From NCBI RefSeq assembly GCF_012113595.1, contig NZ_CP050831.1, positions 4,960,001-5,024,000 of the forward strand: 64,000 bases of DNA, read 5' to 3'. The notes beneath the pieces were generated by a model. The model was given only the letters and a program-made list of their open reading frames with translations, was not told the DNA's origin and did no database searches. Source of the DNA: Bacteroides faecium (GTDB lineage Bacteria; Bacteroidota; Bacteroidia; Bacteroidales; Bacteroidaceae). Of the stretch, positions 62,664 to 64,000 are shown in pieces. Both the position numbers and the translations under genes were made by a program. The number at the start of each line of letters is the position of its first letter. The first letter of the stretch is position 1.

Positions 62664-62707
62664 TAAAAATGATTATGACACCATACCATTGGCATGATGT
62701 CATAATC
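62664..62707 (-). terminator. Terminator of the sugar porter gene
   Basis: GATTATGACA (62671-62680) pairs perfectly with TGTCATAATC (62698-62707). On the minus strand the hairpin is followed by ATTTTTAC. Confidence 0.85.
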
Positions 62708-62731
62708 TTGATGAAATTACACTAACCTAAT

Positions 62732-64000
62732 TTACTTATTTTTCTTCCAAAGCTTGCTCATATCTTCCAGTGTCTTGCCTTTCGTTTCGGGCACCCAACG
62801 CCAAACGAAGATTGCGGCAGCTACACAGATAATTCCATAAAGGCTGTATGCGAACATCGGACTGAAATCGTACAATGCCGGGAAAGTGGAAGATATAATA
62901 TAGTTAAATATCCATTGGAAAGCTACGGCAATGGCAACTGCTTTGCCGCGGATTGTATTCGGGAAGATTTCTGAAATCAATACCCAGCAAATCGGTCCCC
63001 ATGACATCATGAAGAATGCGGCATATACGATAACCGAAACTACCGGGAAGATTCCCTTTATAGCCATACTATCACACATTGCTACTGCAAATGCTCCTAC
63101 TGCCATACCGATAGAACCGATAATTAACAGCGGTTTACGTCCGAAACGGTCTACTGTAAAGATAGCAACCAATGTGAAGATGATGTTTACGATACCCATA
63201 ATAACCGTTTGCATCATACCGCCACCTTCTGCGCCTGCATTTTCAAAAATACGCGGAGCATAGTAAAGTACCGCATTGATACCGATAGCCTGTTGGAATA
63301 CAGAAAGGAGAATACCGATAACGATTACTGCCACTCCATAAGTAAAGAGTTTCTCTGTCTTTTCGTGGGCGGTAGCTTTAATGTCATTAAGGATTTCCTG
63401 AGCTTTTGCCTTGCCGTTGATCTTTTCAAGGATTGAGTAAGCTTTTTCATCCTGCTGTACCAATACCAGATAACGGGGAGTTTTCGGAACAAAGAACAGC
63501 AACAAGCCGAAGAAAGCGGCAGGGAAAGCTTCCGAGCCGAACATATAACGCCAGCCTTCAAATACAGTCCACATATCAGATTCGGAACTAACCGATAAGA
63601 CTCCGGCAGCATCTTTCAGAATAATAGGATTCTGATGGTCGCCCATAATCAGGTAATTCACAAAGTACACCACCAGCATACCAAAGATAATGGCAAACTG
63701 GTTGCACGAAACAAGAGTTCCGCGAATGTTGGAAGGGGCTATTTCCGCGATATACATCGGACAAACGGCAGATGCCAGTCCGACACCGATACCGCCTAAG
63801 ACACGATACAGATTAAATGCAATCAACAAGTCCATATTCGGCTTTCCATATTCAAAAAACAGGACTTCCGGGTAATAAGAGCCTAATGCTGAAAGGAAAA
63901 AGAGTACGGCAGCGAGCCTCAACGAATTACGGCGTCCCAGACGGAAAGCGAATATGCCGGAGAGCGCACCACCAAGTACGCAACCTATCAATGCACTGGA
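62732..64000 (-). CDS. xylE: MFS sugar porter, XylE-like (5' end cut off)
   Basis: The frame is open to the window edge; about 422 residues are present and the first helix or so (an estimated 40-55 residues) is missing. Seen are FRLGRRNSLR, LASAVCPMYIAEIAP, PKTPRYLV, the sugar-porter motif QQAIGINAVLYYAPRIF, VDRFGRKPLL and a final VPETKGKTLEDM. These place it with the D-xylose/glucose proton symporters. Xylose as substrate is likely by resemblance to XylE but the xylose genes are not in the window. It ends in a strong terminator. Confidence 0.85.
   Translation of the reverse strand, partial: SSALIGCVLGGALSGIFAFRLGRRNSLRLAAVLFFLSALGSYYPEVLFFEYGKPNMDLLIAFNLYRVLGGIGVGLASAVCPMYIAEIAPSNIRGTLVSCNQFAIIFGMLVVYFVNYLIMGDHQNPIILKDAAGVLSVSSESDMWTVFEGWRYMFGSEAFPAAFFGLLLFFVPKTPRYLVLVQQDEKAYSILEKINGKAKAQEILNDIKATAHEKTEKLFTYGVAVIVIGILLSVFQQAIGINAVLYYAPRIFENAGAEGGGMMQTVIMGIVNIIFTLVAIFTVDRFGRKPLLIIGSIGMAVGAFAVAMCDSMAIKGIFPVVSVIVYAAFFMMSWGPICWVLISEIFPNTIRGKAVAIAVAFQWIFNYIISSTFPALYDFSPMFAYSLYGIICVAAAIFVWRWVPETKGKTLEDMSKLWKKNK

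Overview
The window reads as chromosome of a Bacteroides species, probably close to the B. thetaiotaomicron/ovatus group. The reasons are the promoter style (-7 boxes of the form TAnnTTTG, many with a TTG/TTTG about 19-21 bases upstream), A-rich leaders instead of strong Shine-Dalgarno sites, and families typical of Bacteroidales: a lipoprotein BamA/TamA-like protein (TamL), CCDC81-type HU-SPOR protein, DUF4296, DUF3332, DUF4878, a GNAT-nitrilase fusion and a VapE/DUF3874 protein. Coding density is high, and there is no rRNA, CRISPR array or intact transposase.

Layout. 1-11981 (minus strand) is one long efflux-type operon: TolC-like channel, HlyD-like adaptor, two MacB/FtsX-type permeases, one ATPase, two more permeases (the last cut by the window edge). 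Divergently, 12188-14838 encodes a sigma-54 activator with receiver domain and its histidine kinase. The spacer between holds a good -24/-12 sigma-54 promoter facing the efflux operon and two matching dyads exactly 21 bases apart, so the pair most likely controls the operon. 14959-15846 is a Fic protein with its own HTH behind a perfect palindrome. Two identical tRNA-Pro(TGG) genes, two methyltransferases and the lon-tgt-lptG-like operon follow (16-23.6 kb). 23.7-31.5 kb carries a TlpA-like protein without cysteines, serB, a DEAD-box helicase, a lipoprotein, ugd, rfbC, a HU/SPOR membrane protein and an FHA protein.

31.6-36.5 kb looks accessory. An ABC-type ATPase overlaps a small PD-(D/E)XK-like nuclease (a candidate two-gene defence module), followed by secreted Sel1-repeat proteins, a possible short ORF in a structured leader, and a minus-strand transcript with promoter, pseudoknot-like long-range pairing and terminator. 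36.5-45 kb returns to metabolism: a HU protein, the hexuronate genes (LacI-type regulator, uxaB, divergent uxaC), two identical tRNA-Lys(CTT) genes, a metallo-hydrolase, a POT-like transporter and a HAD protein, then a possible small RNA. 45-59.3 kb is mostly envelope and housekeeping: DoxX, lipoproteins, TamL, SpoU methyltransferase, DUF4296 lipoprotein, lspA, a cysteine-poor DksA-like protein, ileS, a DUF2776-like membrane protein and the GNAT-nitrilase. 59.5-62.6 kb holds a strongly structured RNA element, a hypothetical gene, a short VapE-like ATPase without primase domain, and a HU-wHTH protein behind repeated leader motifs. The window ends inside a sugar porter resembling XylE.

The least explained items are the ATPase-nuclease pair, the two structured RNAs (about 35981-36217 minus and 59549-59717 plus), the sigma-54 circuit of the efflux operon, and two metal-site losses in otherwise ordinary housekeeping proteins (Tgt without its zinc cysteines, DksA-like with C-T-S-A).
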